Notes: generated by a model not told the origin, from the sequence alone. A stretch of 64,000 bases of DNA from JAGXRK01 sp963804005 (GCA_963804005.1 CAWDOP010000010.1:62001-126000); one strand, 5' to 3'. Counted from the stretch's first letter, positions 43,435 through 52,675 are shown. Numbers and translations: made by a program.

Positions 43435-46077
43435 TTAATTCAAGTTATTCATAATCTCTTTAAGCTTACCCAAATTCTCTAGCCAATCTTTTTGCTTGGC
43501 TCTTTCTTTTTCAACCACTTCGGGTGCAGCGTTTGCCACAAATTTTTCATTAGCAAGTTTCTTTTCAATTCCAATAAGTGAACCTTCAAGTCGCGTTATT
43601 TCTTTTTGTATTTTTTGTCGCTCAACTTCAAGATCAATCAATCCTTCAAGCGGAATAAATATTTCACAATTGCTTAACACTGCCGATACGCTGGCTTTTG
43701 GTTTTTGAATATTCGAATCAACTTTTATGTCTTCAACTTTTGCGAGCTTTTTAATGTACGCAATCTGATAGCCTTTTACCGACGAAGATTTTATCATCGC
43801 ATGAACTTTTTTAGATGGTGCGATGTTCATCTCGCCGCGGATGTTTCTTATTGCGGTGATTATATCTTTTACAAAATCCATTTCTTTTTCAGCAGATTCA
43901 TTTATCATCTTTTCATCTGCTTTGGGAAAATCTGAAGTTGAGATGCTTTCACCATCTTTGCGTTCATTGGTTAACTGCCACAACTCTTCTGTTATAAAAG
44001 GCATAAAGGGATGCAGTATTTTTAGCGCATCTTCAAATATGGAAATAGCACGTGTGAGAACTGCCGATTTAATTTCTTCATCATCTCCATATAATCTATT
44101 CTTTATTATCTCGACATACCAGTCGCAGTAATCATTCCATATAAACGAGTAAACAAGTTTGATTGTATTGTTCACCTCAAATTCATCCATCGCTTTGTTG
44201 AATTGAATAAGCGTTTTATTCAGACGCGAGATTATCCATTCATCAGCAAAATCTGTGTGAGCATTTATCAAATCTTTATTAAGAGGAATGTTTTCAGCAC
44301 CTGCCTGCCGGTCAGGCAGGTTCATTAACAAAAATCTTCCGGCATTCCAGATTTTATTCGCAAAGTTTCTACCAAGGTCACATTTATCAGTACTGAAAAG
44401 TACATCCTGCCCAAGTGGAGCAAGATATATAACGGTAAAGCGCAAAGCATCAGCACCGTAATCCTTAATTACATTAAGAGGATCCGGAGAATTGCCGAGA
44501 GATTTGCTCATTTTTCTTCCCTGCACATCACGAATAATGCTTGTAAAGTAAACATCGCTGAAGGGAATATCCTTCCGAAAATACATTCCTGCCATAATCA
44601 TTCTTGCAACCCAGAAGAAAATTATATCAGGTGCTGTTACAAGTGTGTTTGTTGGATAATAATATTTTCTTTCCTCTTCTGTTCTGAAAATTGCGTGCGC
44701 CCACAACCAGCTTGATGCCCATGTATCAAGCACATCTTCGTCCTGCGTCCAATTTTCGATGTCTTGCGGAGGATTTACATCACAATAAATTTCATTTGTT
44801 TTTTTATGATACCAAACTGGAATTCGATGCCCCCACCAAAGCTGGCGTGAGATACACCAATCTCTAATATTTTCCATCCAGTGAGAATAAGTTTTTTCCC
44901 AGTGCTTCGGATAAAATCTTATCTTTCCTTCTTTCACAACATCTATTGCGGGCTTGGCAAGCTCATCCATCTTCATAAACCATTGTTCGCTAAGATATGG
45001 CTCGATAGGAACATTGCCTCGTTCAGAGTAACCAACTTTATTCTGATAATCTTCAATCTTATGCGTCAATCCAAGTTCTTCAAACTTTGCAATTACTTTT
45101 TTACGAACTTCATAACGATCCTGTCCGCGCAGCCATTTAGGGACATTATTATTTGTCGTTGCAGCGTCATTAAAGATATTTATAAACTCAAGTTTATGAC
45201 GCATTCCCATATTATAATCATTAACATCGTGAGCAGGAGTAACTTTAACTGCACCAGTACCAAATTCCATATCAACATATTCATCTGCAAAAATTGGAAT
45301 TTCTCTTTCCGCAATAGGAAGTTTTACTTTCTTTCCTATTAAATGTTTATAACGATCATCATTAGGATTAACGGCAACGCCTGTATCGCCAAGCATTGTT
45401 TCCGGTCGTGTAGTTGCAACAACAATATACTCACTAGAATTAACAACGGGATATTTGAAATACCAAAGCTTTCCGTTTACAGTTTTATAAATAACTTCTT
45501 CGTCGGATATGGCAGATTTATTTGCAGGATCCCAATTGACCATTCTGTAGCCGCGATAAATCTTTCCTTCTTTGTAAAGATCAACAAACGCTTTTATTAC
45601 TTCGTAATAATATTCATCATCCATTGTGAAGACTTCTCTTCGCCAATCGCAGCTAACGCCAAGTTTTTTTAGCTGCTGAATAATTATTCCGCCGTATTCT
45701 TTCCTCCATTCCTGGCAGTGTTCTAAAAATGCATCACGACCAATTTCATATTTCTTAATTCCTTTATCATCTAAAAACTTTGTTACTTTAGTTTCAGTAG
45801 CAATTGAAGCGTGATCCGTTCCCGGAACCCAGCAGGCATTATAACCCTGCATACGTTTTGTCCGAATAAAAATATCCTGTAACGTGTTGTTAAGAACGTG
45901 TCCCATTGTAAGCATACCGGTTATGTTCGGCGGCGGAATTGCAATTGTATAAGGCTTTTTTGTTTCATCTATTTCTGAGTGAAATATTTCATTTTCGAGC
46001 CAGTATTTATACCACTTGTCTTCTACCTGCAGAGGATCGTATGCCTTGGGTATATCTGAAAAACTTTTTGCAGACAT
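43435..46077 (-). CDS. valS: valyl-tRNA synthetase
   Basis: 880 residues. Charges tRNA(Val). HIGH-type motif PPPNITGMLTMGH at 48-60 (TMGH replaces LHxGH), the editing domain TTRPETMLGDTGVAVNPNDDRY, the KMSKS loop near 520 (GRKMSKSLGN), and a C-terminal coiled coil (QKIQKEITRLEGSLIGIEKKLANEKFVANAAPEVV). Full length for the family. A short palindromic repeat has been read through in frame at residues about 586-592 (LPDRQAG), between the catalytic core and the anticodon domain. Essential enzyme. Confidence 0.97.
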   Translation of the reverse strand: MSAKSFSDIPKAYDPLQVEDKWYKYWLENEIFHSEIDETKKPYTIAIPPPNITGMLTMGHVLNNTLQDIFIRTKRMQGYNACWVPGTDHASIATETKVTKFLDDKGIKKYEIGRDAFLEHCQEWRKEYGGIIIQQLKKLGVSCDWRREVFTMDDEYYYEVIKAFVDLYKEGKIYRGYRMVNWDPANKSAISDEEVIYKTVNGKLWYFKYPVVNSSEYIVVATTRPETMLGDTGVAVNPNDDRYKHLIGKKVKLPIAEREIPIFADEYVDMEFGTGAVKVTPAHDVNDYNMGMRHKLEFINIFNDAATTNNNVPKWLRGQDRYEVRKKVIAKFEELGLTHKIEDYQNKVGYSERGNVPIEPYLSEQWFMKMDELAKPAIDVVKEGKIRFYPKHWEKTYSHWMENIRDWCISRQLWWGHRIPVWYHKKTNEIYCDVNPPQDIENWTQDEDVLDTWASSWLWAHAIFRTEEERKYYYPTNTLVTAPDIIFFWVARMIMAGMYFRKDIPFSDVYFTSIIRDVQGRKMSKSLGNSPDPLNVIKDYGADALRFTVIYLAPLGQDVLFSTDKCDLGRNFANKIWNAGRFLLMNLPDRQAGAENIPLNKDLINAHTDFADEWIISRLNKTLIQFNKAMDEFEVNNTIKLVYSFIWNDYCDWYVEIIKNRLYGDDEEIKSAVLTRAISIFEDALKILHPFMPFITEELWQLTNERKDGESISTSDFPKADEKMINESAEKEMDFVKDIITAIRNIRGEMNIAPSKKVHAMIKSSSVKGYQIAYIKKLAKVEDIKVDSNIQKPKASVSAVLSNCEIFIPLEGLIDLEVERQKIQKEITRLEGSLIGIEKKLANEKFVANAAPEVVEKERAKQKDWLENLGKLKEIMNNLN
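44299..44321. repeat. short palindromic repeat inside valS
   Basis: ACCTGCCTG-ccggt-CAGGCAGGT, 9-bp perfect arms, GC-rich against the AT-rich gene. It is translated in frame as LPDRQAG between NLL MN and AENIPLN. This CCTGCC(T)G...CAGGCAGG class is a dispersed repeat in AT-rich Bacteroidota-group and candidate-phylum genomes. Confidence 0.8.
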
Positions 46078-46150
46078 TTATATCTCTTTTATTGAAAATT
46101 TAGGTGTAAATATAAGAAAAATTGAAGTGTGCAGAATAAGATAAATAGAA

Positions 46151-46216
46151 TGCTGATAACGCAGATTCAACAGATTATCACAGATTACATCTGTGTAAAT
46201 CAGCACAATCAGTTAA
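46151..46216. repeat. dispersed repeat of the AACGCAGATT...CACAGATT type
   Basis: Repeated CAGATT/CACAGATT/AAATCTGTG words with a hairpin CACAGAT tac ATCTGTG at 46179-46195, in the 161-base gap upstream of valS. Such CTGATAACGCAGATTxAACAGATT segments recur in many related genomes. Confidence 0.55.
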
Positions 46217-46238
46217 ATCTGTGTACTATTTTCTTGTA

Positions 46239-46871
46239 TTATTTTGTTTCATAAAGATAATTCGGGACTTTGATTCGTATTCCGGTATATGGTCCTTCCA
46301 GATCATTCCATTGGTCGCCAACTGTGCCAATAATATCATATCCTGCTTTGGTGAGATTTTCTCTAACTCCCGACTTGAATATTTGAGAGTTGATTTTCTT
46401 TTCCCGTTCATTTCTTACAATTAAAGTATCAAATCCTGAGTAACCCTGAGAGATTAGATTTTTATAAGTAGCCTCATATTCCTCAACAAACCTTCCTGTA
46501 AGAAAAATAAGTTTTACATTTTTTGATTTAAGATAATCATAAAGTTCTTTTGTCTGTTTGATTTCAGGAAGCTTTGCGCTTAATACCCACTCATCAATTA
46601 TCTTTTTATCGTATCCAAAATCTAATCTTTTACTAACTTCATAATTTGATAATGCCGTATCATCAACATCAAAAATTACAACTGAGTTGTTTTTTACATC
46701 AAATTTATCAAATTTACTTTTCGCATCTTTAACTACCTCATTCATCTCTTCATCATACATGCCGGATTCATAATAATCTTTAACAATATCTTTTGCTGTT
46801 CTAAGATTTATAATTTCAGGCGAACAAGAGGGAATAATTACAAGCAGGATTAAAAGAATATATTTTTTCAT
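46239..46871 (-). CDS. HAD-family acid phosphatase lipoprotein
   Basis: 210 residues from ATG 46871. Lipoprotein signal (LLVIIPSC16). HAD catalytic motif FDVDDTALSNY (DxDxT), motif II IFLTGR and a late GTVGDQWNDLEG as motif IV; this matches the IIIB acid-phosphatase/e(P4)-like group. It hydrolyses phosphate monoesters or 5'-nucleotides in the envelope, supporting phosphate or nucleoside uptake. The frame from 46913 adds 14 residues before the signal and was rejected. Confidence 0.87.
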   Translation of the reverse strand: MKKYILLILLVIIPSCSPEIINLRTAKDIVKDYYESGMYDEEMNEVVKDAKSKFDKFDVKNNSVVIFDVDDTALSNYEVSKRLDFGYDKKIIDEWVLSAKLPEIKQTKELYDYLKSKNVKLIFLTGRFVEEYEATYKNLISQGYSGFDTLIVRNEREKKINSQIFKSGVRENLTKAGYDIIGTVGDQWNDLEGPYTGIRIKVPNYLYETK

Positions 46872-47059
46872 ATAGCAAACTAAATATTTTATTCTTATTT
46901 CATTGCAAATCAAAATAACTTAAACTACATTCACAATAGACGAATGAGTTATCTTGTTAATTTTTGCTTAAGGAATTGTTAATCCCTTTTAAAAAATATT
47001 TACTTAAAAGTTTCTTACTTCTTCAAATATAAACATTATTAAAAGTCAGTGAGGTTTAA

Positions 47060-47839
47060 ATGAAAAGTACAATAAAAATTCTAATCCTAATCGTCTTTTT
47101 ATCATTGGGTTATCTTCAATCCTCTATTGCCGGTGATGATAAAAAGGAAAAACCATCTCCTGATCAAATTATACAAATGCTTAAAGAAGGAAATGAAAGA
47201 TTCTCAAGTGGAAAATCTGTTTTCCCAAATAGTGATGCTGCGCGACTTCAATTAGCAGGAAAAGAAAATCAGGCAAATTATGCTTATGCAACTATTTTAT
47301 CTTGCTCTGATTCAAGGGTTCCTGTAGAAATGTTATTTGATGCCGGAGTTATGGATCTTTTTGTAGTAAGAGTTGCGGGCAATGTTGCAGACACCGATGA
47401 AATTGGCACGATAGAATACGGACTTGTTCACGTAGATACTCCTGTGCTCGTTGTACTGGGTCACACAAAATGCGGAGCCGTAACAGCGGTAACGCAGGCA
47501 GTTAACGGAGAGCATCATAAATTAGAGTATAACATTCCGCCTCTTGTTGATAACATTATTCCTGCAGTAAAAAAGGCTATTGAACAAAACAAAGACACTC
47601 ACGGAAATGATATTGTACCATACGCAATTGAAGAAAATATATGGCAAAGCATTGAGGATTTATTTATGCACAGCGCTTCAACAAGAAGATTAGTTAATTC
47701 TGGAAAAGTAATAGTTGTTGGAGCAATTTATGATATCTCAACTGGTAAAATAAATTGGCTGCCAATAGAAAAAACCACTGAGATATTAAAAATGGTTGAA
47801 GCTTCTCCAAATAAAATAATACAGGAATTTGCAGAGTAA
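47060..47839 (+). CDS. exported beta-class carbonic anhydrase
   Basis: 259 residues. Signal peptide about 1-24 (ILILIVFLSLGYLQSSIAG). Zinc and catalytic residues of beta-carbonic anhydrases: C82-S-D84-S-R86, H135 and C138 (GHTKCGAV), and VVRVAGN. Interconverts CO2 and bicarbonate; the signal peptide places it in the periplasm, as in a minority of bacterial beta-CAs. GAGG precedes the ATG. Single gene. Confidence 0.93.
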   Translation: MKSTIKILILIVFLSLGYLQSSIAGDDKKEKPSPDQIIQMLKEGNERFSSGKSVFPNSDAARLQLAGKENQANYAYATILSCSDSRVPVEMLFDAGVMDLFVVRVAGNVADTDEIGTIEYGLVHVDTPVLVVLGHTKCGAVTAVTQAVNGEHHKLEYNIPPLVDNIIPAVKKAIEQNKDTHGNDIVPYAIEENIWQSIEDLFMHSASTRRLVNSGKVIVVGAIYDISTGKINWLPIEKTTEILKMVEASPNKIIQEFAE

Positions 47840-47855
47840 AATTCTATCCGGATAA

Positions 47856-47905
47856 AGAGCAATGAATTCGCTTAGCGAATTAGTTTCATCGCGATGGATT
47901 GTTCT
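47856..47905. other. three-way-junction-like inverted repeat
   Basis: An 8-bp outer stem (AGAGCAAT 47856-47863 with ATTGTTCT 47898-47905, one G-U) encloses two perfect hairpins: AATTCGC tta GCGAATT (47865-47881) and CATCGCGATG (47887-47896). It lies in the convergent gap after the carbonic anhydrase and may terminate both genes or be a dispersed repeat. Confidence 0.6.
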
Positions 47906-47945
47906 ATATTTTCAAATATAATGCTATTGATTGCCTATAATTATT

Positions 47946-48830
47946 CTAATAACCTGCTCTAGATAAGGGAAATCCAAATACAAGAGAAAATCTTGTTCGT
48001 TCGCCCATATCATTAAATCTTGTGGCGGCAGTTAACCTTATTGTGTCCTTGATCAAAAAACTAGCTGAAATGAACGCTTCATATTTAAGGTTTATTATAA
48101 TTATGTCGCTAAGCTCTGTAATATTCAAGTTGTCTTCTCTTAAACTTAAAATGTCATCAGGATTAAGAACTAACCCACCACGAAATTCAAACAAGTTAAG
48201 AGGGCTAATAACCAACCCAAGAGTGCCTGATAAATCATCAAATTTTGCGTTGTCTTTAAAGTCAGCATCTGCATAAAGTCTAAGAGTTTCGTCAAAGAAA
48301 ATGAATCCAATTCCTGCTGTATAATTTCTTACATAATTAAGACTATCGAGTTTTATTTCGCTAAGGTTCCTCGCCAAAAAGCCGAATGAGATAAATCTTG
48401 CGGGTTTTAAGATTATACCGGCATCAAAAGAAAACTGATCTAAATTATAAAGCGGATATTTTGCCATAGTATAGCGGTTAGTAGTTCCAATCGAGAAATA
48501 TTCGTTACCAACTGCTATGTTAACAGAGTAATTCTGCAGGCGTACATTATTCATGCTATAAACATCCTGATAAGAAATACCAATGTTATTCGAGGTTAAG
48601 AAAACAGATGAGTTCCCCTGAATTTTAAACTCATCAAAATCATAACCAAGGATTACACCGTTGTTATCGGCTCTCATACTCATTGCGGCAGGGTTATAGC
48701 TTGTTGAAGCTAATCCAGAGGCTTCGGATACAAAAAATATTTTTTGCATCTCGGTTAACCTGCTAAGATCCTGCTGTGCAAAGAGAAGCCCTGCTTGAAG
48801 AACCAATATAAATATTATTATCTTTTTCAT
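47946..48830 (-). CDS. outer-membrane beta-barrel protein, PorV/PorQ- or FadL-like
   Basis: 294 residues. Signal peptide (FILVLQAGLLFAQ), then SEASGLASTSYNPAAMSMR, the N-terminal signature of PorV/PorQ and FadL-type barrels (NPAA), and about 12 alternating amphipathic strands ending in an aromatic/hydrophobic final strand (RTRFSLVFGFPLSRAGY). Possibly a T9SS-associated outer-membrane protein or a lipid/hydrophobe channel. It starts 8 bases after the Sm-repeat protein gene stop, last gene in the block. Confidence 0.68.
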   Translation of the reverse strand: MKKIIIFILVLQAGLLFAQQDLSRLTEMQKIFFVSEASGLASTSYNPAAMSMRADNNGVILGYDFDEFKIQGNSSVFLTSNNIGISYQDVYSMNNVRLQNYSVNIAVGNEYFSIGTTNRYTMAKYPLYNLDQFSFDAGIILKPARFISFGFLARNLSEIKLDSLNYVRNYTAGIGFIFFDETLRLYADADFKDNAKFDDLSGTLGLVISPLNLFEFRGGLVLNPDDILSLREDNLNITELSDIIIINLKYEAFISASFLIKDTIRLTAATRFNDMGERTRFSLVFGFPLSRAGY

Positions 48831-48838
48831 TTTTTAGA

Positions 48839-50047
48839 TTAAAAAAGTGTTTTTACAAACGTTAATGAAAGTTGATTAAATCCATCTGTGCCAAAAATGT
48901 AATGCATATTATATTGCAACCCTAAACGGAATGAATCGAATAAAAATTCCGCACCAAAACGTGCACCTATACCAAGTTTAAATTCAGTTTTGGTTTCGCT
49001 TGTATTAAACTGAGGGAACGAAGAATATTCCTGTTTAAGAGAAGTATAAATCAAATGACCTTCGAGCATAGGTGAAATATAAAAATCATAGAATGAAGCT
49101 GTTTGAGGATAAATGTTTAGCTGTCCGCCCGCACCGATAGTAGTAACAAATGCACCGCCTTTAAGTGTTGCCTGCAGTGAGGGATTTTGGCTTAAAATAT
49201 TATCTTCGTTAAGTACAAAGTAGTTAAAAGATAAGCCGCCAACGGCACTAAGATTCAGACCTTCAAACTGCGCCATATTAAATCTGCTTTGATAACCTAA
49301 TCCAAAACCGGGTCCATATAAAGTACTAAACTCTGTTGTATAGCCAATATCAATTACATCATATCTTGGTAACAAAAAGCGCTGGTTTATTGCAAGACCT
49401 GAGTATTGATCAGCCATCGTCAATTTGCTTACTCCGGTTTCACCGGTGTACTCAATTGTGCGCAGTTTATTTTTAGGCAATGTTAAGCGACCTATTTCGG
49501 TATCTAATGTTAATTCTTTGGAATCTTCAAAATAAATATTGCCTTCAAATCTTTGATTGTTATTGAGATGCGCAATTACTATTTCGCCTCTTTCCGCATA
49601 TTCGCTTGAAATATATTCTATTTTATAAAGGTCTTTCTTGGGTATAGCAAGATTTCCAGATTCTGTTTGAAGCATAATCATGTTTAAACTTTTTGCTAAA
49701 AGCAGTCCGGCAACAACATTACCGTTTCTTAAATGTACAACCACGGGATCGTTTATGACAAACTTATACGCCTTCTGAGAATCATTTACGGAAGTTTTTG
49801 TCGCTTCCATTTCATCTTCTGTACCAAATTTTATAAATGGATTATAAGTAATGCTTTCGACGTTCTCCCTGTAAACTTTCAACTGACCCAACTCGTACTC
49901 TAAAAGAATATAATCCGGTTTTTCTTCAATAATTCTTCCAACAATAACTTTGCTGTTCTTCAACACAATATTTACGTCTTGTGCAAATAGACTTATTGAA
50001 AATACAAGAGTAAAAACTAATGCAATTATTATATTTTTATTTTTCAT
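48839..50047 (-). CDS. three Sm-like repeats fused to an outer-membrane barrel
   Basis: 402 residues. Signal peptide (VFTLVFSISLFAQ). Three repeats of about 43 residues at 24-66, 101-145 and 156-200 share the pattern (V/I)xVxLxNxxVxxGxIxEExxDxIxLExExGxLxxxKxxIxxIEY, resembling Sm/LSm beta-barrels. About 210-402 is a beta-barrel with alternating strands ending LSLTFVKTLF, typical of outer-membrane proteins. Roles of extracytoplasmic Sm-like domains are unknown; they may bind a ligand or oligomerise. Located between an FN3 lipoprotein and another barrel gene. Confidence 0.72.
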   Translation of the reverse strand: MKNKNIIIALVFTLVFSISLFAQDVNIVLKNSKVIVGRIIEEKPDYILLEYELGQLKVYRENVESITYNPFIKFGTEDEMEATKTSVNDSQKAYKFVINDPVVVHLRNGNVVAGLLLAKSLNMIMLQTESGNLAIPKKDLYKIEYISSEYAERGEIVIAHLNNNQRFEGNIYFEDSKELTLDTEIGRLTLPKNKLRTIEYTGETGVSKLTMADQYSGLAINQRFLLPRYDVIDIGYTTEFSTLYGPGFGLGYQSRFNMAQFEGLNLSAVGGLSFNYFVLNEDNILSQNPSLQATLKGGAFVTTIGAGGQLNIYPQTASFYDFYISPMLEGHLIYTSLKQEYSSFPQFNTSETKTEFKLGIGARFGAEFLFDSFRLGLQYNMHYIFGTDGFNQLSLTFVKTLF

Positions 50048-50073
50048 TTTTCGATTTCTCCTTTAATAAAGAA

Positions 50074-51111
50074 TTATTCAGCAAAAAAGCTATTTACTAA
50101 ACTGTATGAATTTATTTGAGCCGGTATTTCAGAGCCATCCTCAAATTTTACCTTGGCCTTACTATAAACACCAACCCACCAATAATAAACTTTTCCCAAT
50201 TGTAAAGTTGGGCCTGTATACAAAATTTCCGTTTGTTTTATTTTTCCAGAAGACCAGATAACATCCGAAAAAGGTCCGTTGCCAAGATACACCACATAAT
50301 CAACCGCATCTGTTACGCTTTGCCATTCGAAGATACGTGGAGTTCCGAATTTTGTATTATTAGCCGGGCTTATTAAAAACGGGCTTGATAGAATGAGATC
50401 ACTTGCTGGTTTACTCGGAAGACTTGTCATTAGTCCTTTATCAACGGCAATAATTTTATAAAAGTATTTTTGATTTAACTGAACCAATCTGTCTGAATAA
50501 AAGGCAATGTTCGTAGAATCTATAAATGATGAGGCATCCGGTATAAAGGAAGAGTCAGCACCCCGATAAACCAAATAATTTTTCAAGTCGCCTATATCAG
50601 GCGGAATCCAGCTGATTTTAATTTCTTGAATTCCTTGTAATGGATTATTATGTCCGGAAACATTTACATTGCTAGGCGGCTGCGGTGCGGAAATGTTCAA
50701 AGGACGCACATCTATTATATTAGTTGGCAAGCTTTCGTTTCCCGCATTATCAATTGCAGTAAGAAAATAATAATATGTTGAATCGTATTCTAAAAAGCGG
50801 TCAACATATTCAACTTGATATATTTCCACCTCCAAGTTGAATGAAGTCATATTATTAACAGATCTATATAAGCGATATGCCTTAAAATCGATTTCAATGT
50901 TTTTTTCCCATCTGAAATACGCCTGCCCATCCCCGCCACCTAATAACGTAAAGTTTTGGGGAGTATCAGGAGGGAAGGCATCTTCCGGGGCTGTTATTTC
51001 AGAGCACCCGAATGAATACAATGTTACAAGACCAAGAAGTAATAGTATAAAAACTTTTAGACTTATAATCTTGCTTTTGTTGATATCATATTTTGTTTTT
51101 CTTTTCATCAT
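50074..51111 (-). CDS. lipoprotein with two fibronectin type III domains
   Basis: 345 residues. Basic N-terminus and lipoprotein signal to Cys36 (LYSFGC). FN3 domains at about 48-135 (PPDTPQNFTLLGGGDGQAYFRWEKN ... SAIDNAGNESLP) and 142-235 (PQPPSNVNVSGHN ... KIIAVDKGLMTSLP), then a third Ig-like region (SPANNTKFGTPRIFEWQSV). Likely surface or periplasmic binding/structural protein; it precedes the Sm-repeat barrel gene by 26 bases. Confidence 0.78.
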   Translation of the reverse strand: MMKRKTKYDINKSKIISLKVFILLLLGLVTLYSFGCSEITAPEDAFPPDTPQNFTLLGGGDGQAYFRWEKNIEIDFKAYRLYRSVNNMTSFNLEVEIYQVEYVDRFLEYDSTYYYFLTAIDNAGNESLPTNIIDVRPLNISAPQPPSNVNVSGHNNPLQGIQEIKISWIPPDIGDLKNYLVYRGADSSFIPDASSFIDSTNIAFYSDRLVQLNQKYFYKIIAVDKGLMTSLPSKPASDLILSSPFLISPANNTKFGTPRIFEWQSVTDAVDYVVYLGNGPFSDVIWSSGKIKQTEILYTGPTLQLGKVYYWWVGVYSKAKVKFEDGSEIPAQINSYSLVNSFFAE

Positions 51112-51177
51112 AGTTCTATTCTATTGTTAAGTAATTATCTAACTAATTATTTTCTTTGTGCTAATATGGTTTGGTCG

Positions 51178-51726
51178 CTATTTGATAACCTCTACAACAA
51201 GCACTCCTATTTTTTTATTGAGTCCCATAATAGGAACAACTACCTGAAGCGTTTCAGAACCTTCGAGCAGTTTTAGTTCATTTACATTAAGTATTTGTTT
51301 ATCAGTAATTTCCTGCCCTTCATTTTTTTTATCAGTTGAAAGTAAAATCTGTGCATTTTCCGGGTTTATAAGACTAATCACACGAATATCATTTTCCTTA
51401 ATAAAAGATAAAAAGAATTGATTTACCTGCTCCAGGTTGTTTCTGCTCATTTCGCTTCTCACAGCCCAGGAAAATACATTTATAGTTTGCTTAAGATTTA
51501 CAATCTTCAAGCTATCTAATTGCTGGGCGTGTTCTATTTTCAGTGTTTCTGTCTGTTCTATGAATACGTTCTCTAAATTATTAATCTTAATCATATGATA
51601 GACCAGTAAAGCAAGAATTACCAATAACAAACCTAAAACTGTTTTGTGTTTTAGAATAAATATTAACAGTTTATTTGGTTTTTTGTTATCAACTGATTCT
51701 ATTTTTTCTTTTGTGTTCTCTTCCAT
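51178..51726 (-). CDS. single-pass membrane protein with extracytoplasmic sensor-like domain
   Basis: 182 residues. Acidic N-terminus (1-23), one membrane helix (TVLGLLLVILALLVYHMI), a coiled-coil segment (LENVFIEQTETLKIEHAQQLDSLK), then a C-terminal domain (NDIRVISLINPENAQILLSTDKK ... LQVVVPIMGLNKKIGVLVVEV) whose strand pattern is CACHE/PAS-like. No kinase or output domain follows, so it may be a co-sensor or regulator. It is the first gene of the block after a hairpin downstream of the MscS-like gene. Confidence 0.6.
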   Translation of the reverse strand: MEENTKEKIESVDNKKPNKLLIFILKHKTVLGLLLVILALLVYHMIKINNLENVFIEQTETLKIEHAQQLDSLKIVNLKQTINVFSWAVRSEMSRNNLEQVNQFFLSFIKENDIRVISLINPENAQILLSTDKKNEGQEITDKQILNVNELKLLEGSETLQVVVPIMGLNKKIGVLVVEVIK

Positions 51727-51764
51727 TTTATTGTCTTTATTTTCTAAATCTTAGTGGATTTTTA

Positions 51765-51796
51765 AGTTTGTTTTTAAATGCCCTTAAAAACAAACT
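51765..51796 (-). terminator. perfect 13-bp hairpin after the MscS-like gene
   Basis: AGTTTGTTTTTAA and TTAAAAACAAACT around a 6-base loop in the 109-base gap between 51836 and 51726. It separates the sigma/MscS operon from the downstream block, but the minus-strand tail is only TAAAAATCC. Confidence 0.6.
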
Positions 51797-51835
51797 CTGT
51801 TATTAATATTTATCGCTTATAAAAATAAAATCAGT

Positions 51836-52648
51836 TTAAAGAATTTCCATAATGCTGCCGTTGCTTACCCTAATTTGCTTATCATCTACTTCAATAGTTG
51901 AAATTACGGGACCAACATCAACCAATTTTCCCACCATATCTTTTATTCTAACAGTACTTCCGGTCTTAATGGTTTTACTTATATATACACCGGAAATAAC
52001 ATTTCTAACTAAATCCTTTGCCCCTAAGCCAAAAGCAATTGATAAGCCAATTGCAAAAGCGCTAACAACTATTAATAAAATGTTACTTAAGATGGTTGCA
52101 TCGATTTTTAATTGTGAAAGAGCAATTATAAAGGTTACAATCATTACTCCAATATTTACAACAGTACCCAGAGGTTCTGAATATTCGATGCCAAGCCGAA
52201 CAGAACTTCCACGAATCATTCCGCTTAAAATTTTTGCTGCCCAGGAACCAACAAGAATAACGAGCATTGCCAAAAAGATATTGGGGATATAGGCAAGTGC
52301 AGTGTTTACCAAATTTGCGAAGAATGGTAATCCCATTATATCGGATATTGGTAAAATAAAAATCAGCAATACGGTCCAATAAAGTATTCGGGAAAATGTC
52401 CACGAAAGATTTCCAGGAAACCCGGATGATATAAGAAAATTTTCTATCCCAGCTTTTGTTGAAAGTTTATTAATACCAATTAAGTCTAAAAATTTATTTG
52501 ACAACTTTTGTATGATCTTTGCAGTTATCCAACCAACGATTAAAATTATTAGAGAAGCAAAAAACTTTGGAACAAAACTAATTATCATTTCCAAAGCTCC
52601 TTGTGTGGACTGCATAAATATATTCAGCCAATTATTTATTTCTTGCAT
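51836..52648 (-). CDS. MscS-like mechanosensitive membrane protein
   Basis: 270 residues with 5 membrane segments, including the conserved TM-helix repeats (FVPKFFASLIILIVGWITAKII; YIPNIFLAMLVILVGSWAAKIL) and a pore-like helix LSNILLIVVSAFAIGLSIAFGLGAKDLVRNVISGVYI, followed by a short, beta-like tail (GSTVRIKDMVGKLVDVGPVIS...RVSNGSIMEIL) corresponding to the start of the MscS beta domain. The C-terminal vestibule is absent. It follows the tiny membrane protein gene by 27 bases in the ECF sigma operon. Probable gating or tension-sensing unit. Confidence 0.8.
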   Translation of the reverse strand: MQEINNWLNIFMQSTQGALEMIISFVPKFFASLIILIVGWITAKIIQKLSNKFLDLIGINKLSTKAGIENFLISSGFPGNLSWTFSRILYWTVLLIFILPISDIMGLPFFANLVNTALAYIPNIFLAMLVILVGSWAAKILSGMIRGSSVRLGIEYSEPLGTVVNIGVMIVTFIIALSQLKIDATILSNILLIVVSAFAIGLSIAFGLGAKDLVRNVISGVYISKTIKTGSTVRIKDMVGKLVDVGPVISTIEVDDKQIRVSNGSIMEIL

Positions 52649-52675
52649 AGTTTCCTCAAATTTTATTGTATAAAA

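Noticed and set aside
46872..46913. Extension of the acid-phosphatase lipoprotein
   Set aside because: The lipoprotein signal starts at 46871.
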